Positions 1 to 12,400 of a DNA stretch of 64,000 bases are shown piece after piece (within the stretch, counting starts at the first letter, position 1; every line of letters starts with the position of its first letter). A program made the translations under genes and the position numbers. The stretch spans positions 3,300,501-3,364,500 of the forward strand of contig NC_135561.1 in NCBI RefSeq assembly GCF_964340395.1, given 5' to 3'. Source of the stretch: Glandiceps talaboti (taxonomy: Eukaryota; Hemichordata; Enteropneusta; Spengelidae). The notes beneath the pieces are model-generated. The model made no database searches. It was given only the letters and a program-made list of their open reading frames with translations, and was not told where the DNA came from.

Positions 1-224
1 GGAGTGCGAATACTTGCTCTCATACCAACAGCGACCAGGGTGCTTGGTGGAAAGTCGACCTAGGGAGGTCTTATGATGTACTTGAGGTCATTGTAACCAA
101 TCGTCAGGACTGCTGTAGTAAGTAGACCACACTGTGTCCATACTTACGTTTTAATTTGACTTAAAATAACCTGGTTTTAAAAACGATTCAAAACTACATT
201 TGATATATTCTATAGTTCAGTATA

Positions 225-323
<99 letters not shown>

Positions 324-1358
324 TAGAGTTGCTTGCTACATAAACTCATCTATTGTAACTAATCAGTAGGACTCTATATTGTAGTAAGTAATGCGAAGTG
401 AATTATGTATATAATTAGGACTTCAGACCTGCTCCTGTAATTGAGTGTGTAAAATGATTTCATAAAAAAAAAATTCAGAAATAGACAGTTAAATGCTAAA
501 ATGAATGTTAGTTTTAATGAACGAGACCAGTTCTTGTTATCAATTATGATATAAGATCTGTTCAAAAAATTGCATTCCTTTATGACATTTTGTTGTTGTT
601 GCATTTTTCAAGTATGAAGATGTGTCAAACTTTCTATGGCTTAAACTCTGTAGGGTTTACCGTTACGTTCCATATGATCTAATAAGGGGGGGGAAATATT
701 GAGAACACATTGTAAAAAAAAACACTCTTGTATTCGCTCAATAAAGTACTGGGATTATAGTATATTAACAACAATCGTTTCACGTGGACACAAGCCGACA
801 TGTACGTGATTTAACTGAAAATATGGCTATGACTCAAAAACATTCAAAACCATCATTGTTCGATTTTTTTCTTAATTAAAGCTTGCACAGGTATAACATT
901 TTAATGATATTATTTTCGTTCACTCAGGCTGACTATACGTAGTATTGTCTGTAGTTTTCAACTCGAAGTTACATGCCTCCTTTGTCGGTTGTGTTTTCCT
1001 CGGCTGAACAAAGAAAAATGTTGGAATATCTAATAATTGATACCCAATATTTTGCCCTAATCTGTTGATACATATCATGCAAAAACTACGGATTCAAGCA
1101 CTTTTACGAAAATGCAAATATGTACACTTGCTATCTACAGGTGGACGAATACTAAATGCTGAAGTGAGAGTAGGAGACAGTGCGAACATTGGTGAAAATA
1201 CCCGTTGCGGGGAGCTGGTTGGTGCGGATAGAGTGCATGACGAAACATTGACTTTTCAATGTGATGGTCTTGTCAGTGGTCGGTACGTCAGTGTTCAACT
1301 GGTGGATCGAGCAGATTACCTACACGTGTGCGAAGTTCAAGTCATGGCAGTTCAATAA
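1..1358 (+). CDS. F-type lectin gene A, 3' end (partial)
   Basis: Two exons of a fucose-binding F-type lectin domain, exons <1-117 and 1141-1358. The first is the end of the front half of the domain (CSHTN, AWWKVDLG, VTNRQDCC) and ends in a phase-1 donor, gtaagt. The second is the back half (NAEVRVGDS, NTRCGEL, GRYVSVQLVDR, CEVQVM) and ends with TAA. Spliced, the join reads DCCSGRILN; the other genes here read DCCSER at that spot, so the second basic ligand of the R-x-D-x4-R motif is displaced or changed to Gly-Arg. The His of CSHTN is present. F-type lectins are Ca2+-stabilised jelly-roll domains that bind L-fucose, usually secreted for innate recognition or gamete contact. The gene begins left of the window, so the number of domains and the signal peptide are unknown. 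Confidence 0.85.
226..323. repeat. (GATT)n microsatellite in gene A intron
   Basis: About 24 uninterrupted copies of GATT within the intron that splits the FTL domain. Confidence 0.95.
345..391 (+). pseudogene. decayed copy of an FTL front-half exon end
   Basis: About 45 bases resemble the 3' end of the front-half exon plus its donor (CTCATCTATTGTAACTAATC, then GACTC and GTAGTAAGTA), but the sequence is altered and has no upstream exon body. It looks like a relic of an internal duplication of the exon-donor junction inside the same intron. Confidence 0.5.
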
Positions 1359-2175
1359 GTCCAGCCAAGACATCTTTCTTTCAACACTGATAGGAAACGT
1401 ATCATATCAGATAAAGAATATATACCAGTAAATCTTATGTTTTAGAACAGTTCAACTGAATTATGAAATGAAATGTATCATTCCTAGCCTGCTTTCGTCG
1501 GTATTTGGGACAGCAATAACATTGGTTTTATTCACTGCATTACAAATCCACATATACAATAACTATTCTCTTGTTAATTATTCTTTTTTCTCGATTTATA
1601 TCGCTTTTTTTCATCGAACAACTTCTTTATTCGTGTCTGTTTTCCGCCATAATTCAGACAAATCCAGTGTTGTATACCACTCCTTTAATTATGAGCTCCT
1701 CTCTATCGAGTATCAATCAATCAAAAGGTTAAAAGAAAGTAAAAGGAGGAAAAAGAACAACATAGAGGGTAATAAAGAGGTATTCTGTGTGACTCAATTG
1801 CATTTACCCTTACATTGTTCAATGAGTATGCATAATGTCGAATGTACTTTACTGGTGCAGCAGTAATCACACGCTGTTCAGAGAGAAGAGGTCCAAAATG
1901 TGGCTGGTAACGGCACTGTCGACAGTCTAAATCTTGGCACGTTTGCCAAAGTTGGCAAAGAGGCTTATTCCTGAAGATTCTTATGAGCACTACGTATTTT
2001 CTGGTGCACTATGACATAGTTAGCAGTCAGGTTTGACTAAATATTTGTGAATTGCTAATCTATTGTCTCGCAATGTATACGTTCCAGTCAGTGAACGTTA
2101 CGGTAGCAAAATAGAGATGGCAGTACGTAGAGATGTAAATTGCATGATACACTGATACATTACGGGAATATTAAT
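1359..2175. other. intergenic, no gene recognised
   Basis: Presumed 3' UTR of lectin gene A, then non-coding sequence. A possible variant polyadenylation signal (GATAAAGAA) lies near 1410. The open frames here have no recognisable domain. Confidence 0.5.
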
Positions 2176-2194
2176 AATTGACTATAATGATTGT

Positions 2195-2985
2195 AGATCC
2201 CATGTACAAATGGCCACTCCGTTACAACAACAACAACCCCCCCACCACCACCTCTCACCTATGTACAAATGGCCACTCTGTTACAGCCCCCACCACCACC
2301 TCTCACCTATGTACAAATTGCCACTACGTTACAATACCCCCCCCCCACCTCTCACCTTTGTACAAATGGCCAATCCGTTACACCCACAAGTATCCACTCC
2401 ATTACATCACTACCCCTAACCTCTGTAGCCACGCCATTACATGCTCACCTCTGAACAAATAGTCACCCATTACATTACCCCCCCCCTCCCCTATGCACAA
2501 ATAGTCACACTATTACACTCCAACCTTGACCTATATTAAAATAGCCCCTCTGTGGCATCCCACCCCTCACCTACGTACAAATAGTCACTCTATTACACCC
2601 TTCCTCTGGACAAAGTCACTCCATTACATCAACACCCCTCACCTATGTACAAATGATCCCCACCCTCACCATGCAACAACTAGCCTCTCCATTACATCCC
2701 CACCCCTCACCTCTGAACAAATAGTAACAACACACCCCCCATACCCACCCCTCACGTTGGAACAAATAGCCACTCCATTACATCCCCACCCCCAACTCTG
2801 GACAAATAGCCATTCCATTGCATCCCCACCCCTCACTTCTGGACAAACAGTCAACCCATTACAACCCCACCCGTCACCTCTAGACAAGTAGTCAGTCTGT
2901 TACATCCTCCCTCCTCACCGATGGACAAAGTCACGCCATTATATTCCACCCTGCATATGTAGAATAGCCACTCTGTTACACCATA
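2195..2985. repeat. degenerate minisatellite, C-rich
   Basis: About 15 diverged copies of a unit of roughly 40 to 65 bases built from a CTCACCT-x-TGTACAAAT segment, a GCCACTC segment and an CATTACA-CCCC segment. Strong strand asymmetry (plus strand poor in G) opens several long frames, which are artefacts of the repeat. Confidence 0.8.
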
Positions 2986-3103
2986 TCCAAATGATTGCAT
3001 CTTTTCTTGTAAACCGCATTCGATTTAATTTATCTTTAATTCATTTTCATGTTTGGAATTGCTCCCTGTCATTTTTATCTCCCTATAGGGAGATTATGTT
3101 ATA

Positions 3104-3105
3104 CC

Positions 3106-3194
<89 letters not shown>

Positions 3195-3305
3195 CTGTCT
3201 GTCTGTATGTCTGTCTGTCTGTCCATGTGTGTATGTCTGTTTGTCTGTCCACCCGTCTGTCCACCTGTCTGACTGACTCTGTCTGTCCACCTGTCTGTCT
3301 GTGGA
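3104..3305. repeat. (GTCT)n microsatellite
   Basis: About 80 bases of pure GTCT followed by an interrupted tail with CCAC, TATG and GACT variants. Confidence 0.95.
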
Positions 3306-3379
3306 CATGAATGAGTACTGCATCAACTCTAATGAAACTTCCTACACTCCTTCCATATGCTAATCAAAAGAGCTGATTA

Positions 3380-4340
3380 GATTTTGGTAAATATCCAATG
3401 AACATTAATTAGTAATTTGCATAATTGATGATTTTTAGTAATTAGGCTACGTGTTAAGTATACACACTTCATATCCAACAAAATTTGGTACATGCATTAA
3501 CCATAACAAAGCGCATATGTCGCATATACTTAGTTGATGTAGCTATAGTTTTAATGAATAATTTTCATAACTTAGGCTGTCTTAAATATACACTTTTTAA
3601 ATTCAGCAGCATTTGGTACATACATCAACCATAACAAAGCACATATGTCCTAAAAAGCTCGTTGGCGTAGTTTTTAGTTGAAATGAGTAATTTGCATAAT
3701 TAATGATTTTCAGTAATTAAGCCATATCTAAAAAATGCACACTTTAAATTTCACAACATTTGGTATAATCAACCAAAATAAGTACACACGTGCTATAAAG
3801 TCTGTTGGCATAATTAGTAGTGTTTAATGAGTAATTTCTTTCATTAATGATATTTTGTAATTAAGCCATATCTATAAAATGCAAGCTTCAAATTTCGTAT
3901 AATTTGGTACATGTACATATATCAACCATGTCAAAGCACACATGTCTTACAAAGACAGTTGGTATAGTTTTAAGTTTTAATAAGTAATTTGCATAGTTAA
4001 TTGTTTTCGGTAATTAGGCTGTATCTTAGAATGAACACTTCAAATTTCATTTAACTTGGTACATACATCAACTATGACAAATCACACGTGTTTGATGTAG
4101 TTTTTATTTGATTTCACATTGCGATGTTTAATTTGCATAAATAATCATTTTTGATAATGAGCAATATCTTTACAATGCAAGCTTTAAATTTCAAATAATT
4201 TAGTGTATGCATTGATGGTAAAGAATGCATGTCATGATGTGTCCTTTAAAGCTTGTTGAAGTAGCTCATAATCTTAATGGTTATTTTACATAATTAATTA
4301 TTTTCGATAATTAGGCAATATTTATGTTCCCTATGCAAGC
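3380..4340. repeat. degenerate tandem repeat, period about 125-145 bp
   Basis: At least six diverged copies share a core that reads approximately TTTGGTACATACATCAACCA followed by AAGCACATATGTC, a TTAATGAGTAATTTGCATAA block and an AATTAGGC block. Core positions are near 3485, 3612, 3761, 3903 and 4054. The copies are AT-rich and non-coding. Confidence 0.7.
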
Positions 4341-6060
4341 TCCAAATTTTATATAGTTTCATATTATTAATTTCCAATTAAACGGTACATTATATATAAT
4401 ACCTATGGCTCAGAATGCTTTCCAACAATCTGTGTAGGAACAATAATATATGGTTTTACCCTTACGGGATGTATTTATTTTAAATCTACTAAACTTTTCG
4501 GATGACAAACCATTTTTTAGAAATATTTCAACCAGGGAGGATAATATTTTCAATTGAGGGCCACTTTTTAGCACAACGTAATTGAAGAGGGCCACGTTTT
4601 ATGCTACAGACAAGGTTTTGATATTTTCCCCAACCCTCCCTCCCTTGTAATGACTGAGGGCGACCTAACCATTACACATATGCCCTCTACGACAACTTCG
4701 CTGTAAACGATGGTCTTAATTTATTCATAGATGTCAACTCTGGTCATGCAGCAGGTCTAAAGACAGATATCAAATTCATTTGTTAAGAACATCACTAGAA
4801 TTATCATCGATTGTTCAACTTTTTTATTCAAACTACATTTTGTCAAACTTAGGTGTAAGTTTTATTGCGGTATACGGATGTTGCCACTTCATGTTCTCAT
4901 TTATGGTCTGATCAGACACTGCTAAAAGAAAATAACGAAATGATAATTCATTGTGTTATTTTGAATTTGATTGATAACAATGTAGAGTTTAGGAAACAAG
5001 ATGCATAACTGGCATTGGGGCGGCCTTATTCTATGTTTTTCATGACCGATGACCCCATATTTCTTCATTCAGACGATTTTTAAAACGCCCTCTACGGCAG
5101 GATTTTAAAAATGACATCTTCACTGATTGTCAGATTGCAACCCATCGAGCGCGTATCAGAGATAAATTATAGTTTGTTAATCCGCGATACCAAGTGGCCA
5201 AGTGATAAACCTATTGAAACTCTCAACTAAAATAGACATTTAGGCAAACTCTCAATTTGTGTTTTTCTATACCTTATCCATTGAATTGCGATTTTTCAAA
5301 AATCGAAATTGAATGTACACAAGATCATTCAATTTTCGAAAAGGTAAAACCCTCTCAATGAGTGACATTAAGTGGCCACTTGATGTGAAGGATTTTTGTT
5401 GCTGAAATTCTGGAAATCTAATAAAGCAAATGTTTCAAAGTTTCCTTCTGATTTTGAATTGAAGTATCACCAAAATATACTCATACATCTACTTTCTTTT
5501 ACTCTTTTTTAACCGACCGGCCGACCCATCATGTTTAAAGGTGTTACGATGAAAACACAGAGTTAATTATAAGTACAGGCAGCCCTACATATAACAAGTC
5601 ATAACAAACTATCGTCTGTAGAATACGTCGCGTCGAGGCGCCATCGCCGTTTTCGGTCCACCACCCTCAGGCTCGATTAGGAGCTGTTTGAAACGGTATC
5701 TCATACATGTACAGTCGTATAGTATTACTTGCAAGCTTTGAATACGGGACAAGCTGTCGATAAATTGTTAACATTAACAGTACTTTACAAATGGATGGCA
5801 AAAGCTTCCTTCAAACCCGAAACCATTTCTTAAAGTCCAAGGCTTCAATTCCCAGGTTCTCGTATTTTAGTGAGTGTTATGTTATGTTATGTTATGTTAT
5901 GTTATGTTATATTATCAGTGGCAGCCTTGTGAATTACATTAGGATAATTGGTTCTGAACCAACCTTTTCTATAGCTCTAAAAACAACTATTACACCAACC
6001 CTGCTACTAAAATAAGTTCTTCTACTATGATTGCAAGGCAAACAGAGTATTACGAAAGCC
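4341..6060. other. intergenic, no gene recognised
   Basis: AT-rich sequence with no exon or RNA gene that I can support. The only structured item is a short TTATG pentamer run at about 5876-5911. Confidence 0.5.
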
Positions 6061-6260
6061 ATTCGAGTATAGTGGTATGTACCATGATTCTCTCCAGTGC
6101 CTGCACTGGAGAGATATTCTTTATTGATTTATATCACTATTTGCTTTTTTTGTATTAGTTTGGTTTTTTATATGTATTTTCTTGTAAATTATAGGTGTAT
6201 TTCTTTTATATGGGCCTTAAGCCTGATCCAAACAATAAATAAAAAAAAATATAATAGGAC
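6061..6260 (+). mobile_element. retroposon 3' tail (LINE or SINE end)
   Basis: The block ends in GGGCCTTAAGCC, a spaced AATAAATAAA and an A-rich run at 6234-6255, a layout typical of non-LTR retroposon 3' ends. At 6089-6114 lies a perfect hairpin: TCTCTCCAGTGC, two bases, then its reverse complement. No coding part is visible upstream. Confidence 0.4.
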
Positions 6261-7100
6261 CTTCGATGATGAAGTCATATGTACATGTGTCACATGACAG
6301 CGGGTAATTTCTGTTGCCATTGGAATTCTGTCAAATGAAATACAGGTAACCATCAGTTGTTATTGGCAGAGCTCAATCATTGTATTCCCAGGCTAAATGA
6401 ACAGAAAATCAATATTATGCTATCAGGTGTGCGTGCGGCATGAGAAAATAATGTCATCGAAGGCATGCATCAACATTAACATTATACTAGAGTACACTAA
6501 AGATTTTATGTAAGTAATTTCACTCGAGTAAAACACTTACAAACTCAGTTTGAGTCCATATTAACATGTTTAAGAAATAAAACGTCAGGAGAGACGGGAT
6601 ATTTACACTTTACCAGAGCGGCTTGTGTGTTTTACCTCTTGCTAAATATATCACTGTTATTTTGGATATAGTGGCATGTGTTGTTTGGTGATGTCTGCAT
6701 CTACCATATTGATATGTAAAACATACACATTACATGACATGAATAACTCAACAATGTCATGCAAAACTCAATTTTGTTTAAAGGTATTGAGGCCATTAAA
6801 AAAAGGAACCCAGTCCTCTCGAAATATTTGGGCGTGGTGGCGATATTTCTTTATTTTTTTTTTTACTCCTCATACCATACAATAAAGGGTATGGTACACA
6901 TACATCCCAAAAAATAAATTTACCTAATTAACTGATAAAAAAGGAGACGCACGTTATGTTTTTAAACCGTATGACTGGGGACTAGCAAATACCAAACACA
7001 GAGATAATCAGTGGCCAGTCCCCATTTCGAGAGATTACGTGTGATTGGCAATCAAACGGATTTTTTATCTGCTAGTGGCGATGAGAACGAATTTGAACGC
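6261..7100. other. intergenic, no gene recognised
   Basis: Non-coding sequence. A CTCTCGAAAT block near 6816 recurs in inverted orientation near 7024, which may mark the ends of an old element, but the arms are short. Confidence 0.4.
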
Positions 7101-7107
7101 CAGCTGT

Positions 7108-7330
7108 CTACGGTAAGTTAGCAACATACCTTCTAAAAGCACTCTTGAATTTAGTTTTGCTATTAATAGATCTTAATGAGTTCGGTATCTTATTCCAAAT
7201 CTGATCTTCATGATAGCTAAAATAGAACTGGCCAAGTCTAAATTTTCTTGCTGGTACAACAAGGACATGTGAATTTGTTACAGATGTAGTGTTGTGTATT
7301 ATGGATCGAATCCCAGTTAAAAGTTGTAAA
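7108..7330 (-). mobile_element. LINE fragment, C-terminal end of reverse transcriptase
   Basis: The minus strand codes for a stretch ending at a stop (complement of 7108-7110) with the pattern FYFSYH, QIWNKIPNSLRS, KFKSAFRRYV. This is the usual end of the polymerase ORF in non-LTR retrotransposons (IWN.LP..IR ... FK..L..Y.). It reads open for about 75 codons and then ends, so the copy is 5'-truncated. The exact LINE clade cannot be fixed from this piece. Confidence 0.65.
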
Positions 7331-7884
7331 ATGTGTACCCCTCACTACATAATTCACGTTGTTCACTTATTTCATTAGGTCTAAAGACCAATTAACATAT
7401 AATTCACGTGAGTGGAAAAAACCAGGCGACTAAACGTTTGGTGGTGTGAGAATATACATAAAACAAGGTTACATAACTGGTCAGAGAAACTACCAAATGA
7501 TAAAGCCAAAATGATACACTCCCAATAATTACGAAATAACAAACCATCGACTGAACAACAGTAATACCATAGGTGTTGACTATTCGAGCAATTTTACCAT
7601 GTTTTTCACTGGGAGCAAATTGATAGGAACAAAGCAACGCCAACTATATGAAACTCTTTTACTCCTTCTGCAATTTCACTTTTAGACCATGACGTCAGAC
7701 GTTTATCTTATTCTGTCAGTGGGTGATCATCCTTTTAATGTAAAATGTGTCCTTGAGGTCATTTTAATGTTATATATCTTTGATACTGTCATGCTTCTTT
7801 TTGAACTTTGACATCGTAGCTTTTAAGTACCTGTCACATCACACCAACCCATCGAAGCGATCCTCTCATAAAAATGAACCGGAG
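7331..7884. other. intergenic, no gene recognised
   Basis: No exon, RNA gene or clear repeat is seen here. Confidence 0.4.
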
Positions 7885-8280
7885 TTGAGTTATGATGGGC
7901 GAATGGCTAGTGTGGTCGGCTTGGAATCTGCAGGTTTCAGGTTCGATCCCCACCAATGCCGTTTGTTTCTGAGTGGCTAAACTCCTTGGGCAAGATTTGA
8001 ACCATGATTGTGCCTCGATCAGTCAACCCAGCTGTATAATTGGGAAAAGTCAACCCAGCTGTATAATTGGGGACCTGGTAGGATAGAGGTTGCAATGTGA
8101 ATGCTTTAATCCTCTGCGCTTATAGAGGCTGCAATGAATTGTATGCGCCCCAGGGAGTTGAGGAAGTAAAGAGCCGTTGTGTAGCTATACATCTGTGTCA
8201 GGGGTGATAATGGAATTAAAGCGCTTTGAGCACAGAGTGGGAAAGCGCTATATAAAAACTAACATTATAATATTTCTTTA
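7885..8280 (+). mobile_element. tRNA-derived SINE, copy 1
   Basis: The head carries a pol III B-box-like GGTTCGATCCC preceded by an A-box-like TGGCTAGTGTGG. A body follows that is shared with two other copies in this window (blocks TTGGGCAAGATTTGAACC, CAACCCAGCTGTATAATTGG, CCCCAGGGAGTTGAGGAAGT). It ends in AAGCGCTTTGAGCAC and AAAGCGCTATATAAAAA. CAACCCAGCTGTATAATTGG is duplicated within this copy. Confidence 0.75.
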
Positions 8281-8348
8281 AAAATAATGAAGGCCTTGAT
8301 ATTTTAACTACTGGTACCGGTAGGTTCCGTTGTTACAATATATTTAAG

Positions 8349-8435
8349 CAATAAACCACAAATGGGGATTGTATACCAAGAGGTTTTCACCGAGTGGTAT
8401 ACCTTCCCCAGGGAGTGGTTTATCCCTATTATATT
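8349..8435. repeat. foldback (inverted repeat)
   Basis: Arms near 8349-8382 and 8391-8435 are imperfect reverse complements. Shared segments are ATAAACCAC, GGGGA and GGTATACC or TGTATACC. Small MITE-like structure; no target duplication was recognised. Confidence 0.45.
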
Positions 8436-9335
8436 ATACCAGTATATTGAAAATATCGGAAGCAAGATAAGAACTAACGTTTTCTAGTTTTATATGCGTA
8501 CCCTGTGACAATTTGCATAACAATAAAGCTACTTTCAAGACAGCTGATCTGGGCCTCAACCATAACATGAACGTCGTGCAGCGACTGGATTTATTTTATC
8601 TGCTAGTCGATTCTAGGGATAATTTGTACATTGATCGGCTCATTAAAAGTGTACAGTAATGAATAAATAACCTGTTTGACTCAAAGTATAAACTTGAAGT
8701 GGTTTATTGAATACAGCATGCCTCGTGCCAGGTTGACATCGAGGCTCGGTGGAGTGGCATGGCGGCAGGTTGATGTTTACGATGTATTTATATTACTGGA
8801 AGTTATGTCAGTAGATTTTCGGGTTTGAGGTTTTCCCTCTTGGACTGATGACTGATACTCTAGGACAGGATTCCACACAAATTTTCATTTAGATTAATTG
8901 TAAGTCGGCCAGTGTAAGCTCTTAAACTTGCTTCATTTTTATGACAGACAGGACAGCTCACTTGTTTCCACTTCAGCCAAGGCTAGACGGTACTACTAAT
9001 ACCAGAACCTCAGAACCGATCGTGTACGTGTGCATGCCTTGACCTTAATAGGCGATGATTTGTACAAATATGCGATAACTTGGCTGCTTTCGAAATTTCC
9101 ATCGTAATTTCCCATAAAATATTGTCTCATTGAGAAAATCCTCCTCTGACAATTCGCAGAATTCATTATCAGTATCCCGACGACGGCCGACTACAACGCT
9201 CGCGTACACTTCAGTGAACATCAAAATTTGGACGCGTACGCGTGCCAACCGTGTTTTTGCTCATTTTAGACGCGCTAGTTCGATGTACCAATCAGATCTC
9301 TCGATTTTCGGCATCAATATACTGGTATAATATAA
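8436..9335. other. intergenic, no gene recognised
   Basis: Sequence upstream of lectin gene B with no recognised coding or RNA gene. Confidence 0.4.
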
Positions 9336-9456
9336 TTGGTCATAATTACCCCAATGAGGGGCTTTAAATATTTTCCCTTTTCGTCAATTGTAGTCATACG
9401 TCTACAACGGACCAACAACTGTGTTCAGATCGACCTGAGTAGAAAGTGTTGCTGCC
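9336..9456 (+). promoter_or_regulatory. presumed promoter and 5' UTR of lectin gene B
   Basis: This block is nearly identical to 17822-17942 ahead of lectin gene C. Both contain GGTCATAAT, then GGGG-CTTTAAATATTTTCCC with a TATA-like TTTAAATA about 90 bases before the start codon. Next come CTACAACGGACCAACAACTG and GATCGACCTGAGTAGAAAGT, ending in the start context GCTGCCATGA. Conservation between paralogues is the evidence; the start of transcription is inferred. Confidence 0.5.
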
Positions 9457-12400
9457 ATGAGGGTGTTTGTACCAATACAAGTCTTAGCACTGGTTTCATT
9501 CTTTCTTTACATGAGCGTAAGTTGTCTTTCTCCTATTTAATCAACTTTTCTCTGTGGTGTAGCATTCATGTACATTCAGGGATATGTGAAATATATACAT
9601 AATCTGCAATTGTGCAACGACTCTATGAATATAAAAATACAGTACAACGTTTGACATTACTTTAGAGGAATCTCCTGTTGCAGCCAATTGTGCTAACAAT
9701 TGGACAATATTCTGACAGAAAGTCAAATCGACTTATCAGCACACCGCGGTGATAATGATGGCTGAATTGTTTTGTGAGATGATGTGGCAATGTCTTTGGT
9801 CAGTGATTTGCAGTTATTTGTTTCTTGAAGTCCTTGATGAAGCATACTTAATGCGAAAGTTGGTCAGACGTTTACAGCCGTTTTTTGTACTCAATTTTTT
9901 TATTGTAGATGTATACAGATAAGTACAAACTGTATCGTTTAGATCCAGCGTTCAACCGTCTTCACATGTTTATAGGTTTAATTATGGTTGTTGGTATGTG
10001 TTCACCTATACACTTTTATTATTACGTATGTACTAGAGATTACATGCACTGTGCACGCCCATACTAGTGGTATTTTCACTGCAGTGTAATACCGAAAAAA
10101 TTATTGCATACTTACAAGTTATCTTGTTTACAAGTACTAATGTATGTTGTTTAATCAAAACACTTGACATTGTTAGTTACTAGAGATAAATGCCATTTAT
10201 ACAGGATTAGTAGATAAATCAACATGTTAGTAGATCACGCTGTTGTTAGCTCCTGTTTGTAAGTAAGCAGCACAAAGGTAAACTATACGTTAATTTTGGT
10301 AAAATGTGCCAAAATTCCAATATGATATTTCTGAATCGTAAAATTTGAAGTGTTTTCTGCTGCACTTTCACCACGCTACCATTTTAAAAGTACGGGCGCA
10401 GAGAACATCGCAAGCACTCGTGCAGATAACCATAGTACGCCACACTTACACACTAATATACCGTTCTTATTTCTAGCAACTATCCTGGCCCATTGACATC
10501 TTCTCATTTCATCACTTTACCATAAAATTCAGATACAATGTAAATAACGTTTGAACTTAATGATCAAATATGTTGTATTGTGATTAACACACAGTCTTAC
10601 CAACTAATCTTGATTAACAATAATTTATTCTTTCATTTTTTTAAACACTGTATAACGGACGGATCAGCACAACCGAAGCTACATGTATACTGTTAGACAC
10701 TAAGGGCAAAATGCGAACAAGTTGACATGGATCACTTTAGATATTACGATGTGTTCCATAGACTATGTTTGCATTGCAAACCCAAGACGGCAATATATGA
10801 TATCCATTGTTTCAATTTATGTTTCATCCTTGTATCGCAATTTATGTAACATGGAGCTTTGCATACTTTGTTGTTTTGCTACATACATCAAGTAAATTAA
10901 AGGAACGTTTTTTTGACATAGATCCTTATGTATAATCATAAAACAATAAATATTGCATTTTGTCGGTAGAAAGGCACACCTGAACATGTTATTATTAGAT
11001 GTTGACCTCTGAATGATCTCTTCAGTTTACATATTGACTATATTTGGGCAACCATATGTATGAAGGGCAATGAAAAGACAGAACTTTGTACTGGTATAAC
11101 GGCAATATGTTGATTAAAGTGTACCTGTAGAACTATTGATATCAATACCTATACACTTCAGTAGTAGAGGTACCAGCGTAAGAATTTACAATAACCCGTA
11201 TGGAAGTCACAAAAATAGTCTCTAATATTTTAAATGTAGGATGACAATTGAAAATGATGGATAGAAGTACGATAGTTGTTTATTTATCCGTTTTGAGTTT
11301 CTAGATTTCAGTAGAACGTATATAATTGAGTATAGATTTACGTGAAAACTGTAGTTTGTCCTCTATACTTCAGAATGAATGTCATTTTTACCATTTTCAC
11401 AATGTAAATGTAGATCTGTTTTGTTTTATAGGTCCACAAGTGTACAGGAAAAAAAGGTGAGCCCATATTTCTAATTCTAGAAGAAAACATTTATAAGCGT
11501 ATTTAGAATGGACTGACAAATTTGACTACATTTCACCCGTCGACTCTATTGTCTGGATATTGTATTTGTTCTCTGCTACGAGAGAAACTAAGAGTAATCT
11601 ATATTTTGTAACATTGCTGTTTCTCATCTGGGCGAAACAAATCCTACAATTCAGATATTTATAAAGTTCTATTGAGACACTTCTTTTTATTATGTTGTCA
11701 TTAGACGATTCTAAGTTGATAAATGTAGCTACAACCGGAACTGCTTCTCAAAGTAGTGACTACCAAGGTACCGATCCAAACCGAGCTATCGATGGTAACA
11801 CCCAAAGTACATGGAGTGCGAACACTTGTTCTCATACCAATAAAGATCATGGTGCTTGGTGGAAAGTTGATCTAGGAGCTGCTTACCCTGTATCTAAGAT
11901 CATCGTTACCAATCGTCAGGACTGCTGTAGTAAGTTGAAACATGTAAACACATGATTATGTCTATGACTGTATGACTGACTTCAACGATCTTACTAGTGA
12001 AACTTATCTTAAAACAAACTATTTTCCTGACCAGTTCACTATACAGCGACATCATTTTTTTCTCTTTAACCATGTCCCTCAGAAAGAATGAACACATACG
12101 ATTTCAATATAAACTAGTACAGATGACATAATTGCTTTTGTATCCATGAGGAATCGAAGTTCATATACCAGATACTGCAAATCATGTGATCACCGCGGTT
12201 TCTATCACTTTGTATTTACACTTTTCACTTTTATTGTAGTAGACTCCTGTTATCGATTGTTATTGTTTTACTCATTTTCGTTTCGTTCACTTTGTTACTA
12301 TATTGCTTTTAGACCCTGCGGAAAACCTCCTGTGTGAGGTTGAAACGTTGATAATAAAGTTTAACGTACGTAGACAAAAGGACTTGTCATTTTCACCAAA

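Noticed and set aside
1468-1866. Open frame of 132 codons after gene A
   Set aside because: No recognisable domain, low-complexity Lys/Ser-rich end, and it lies in the 3' flank of a lectin gene.
2178-2891. Several Pro/His/Thr-rich frames
   Set aside because: They are products of the strand-asymmetric C-rich minisatellite.
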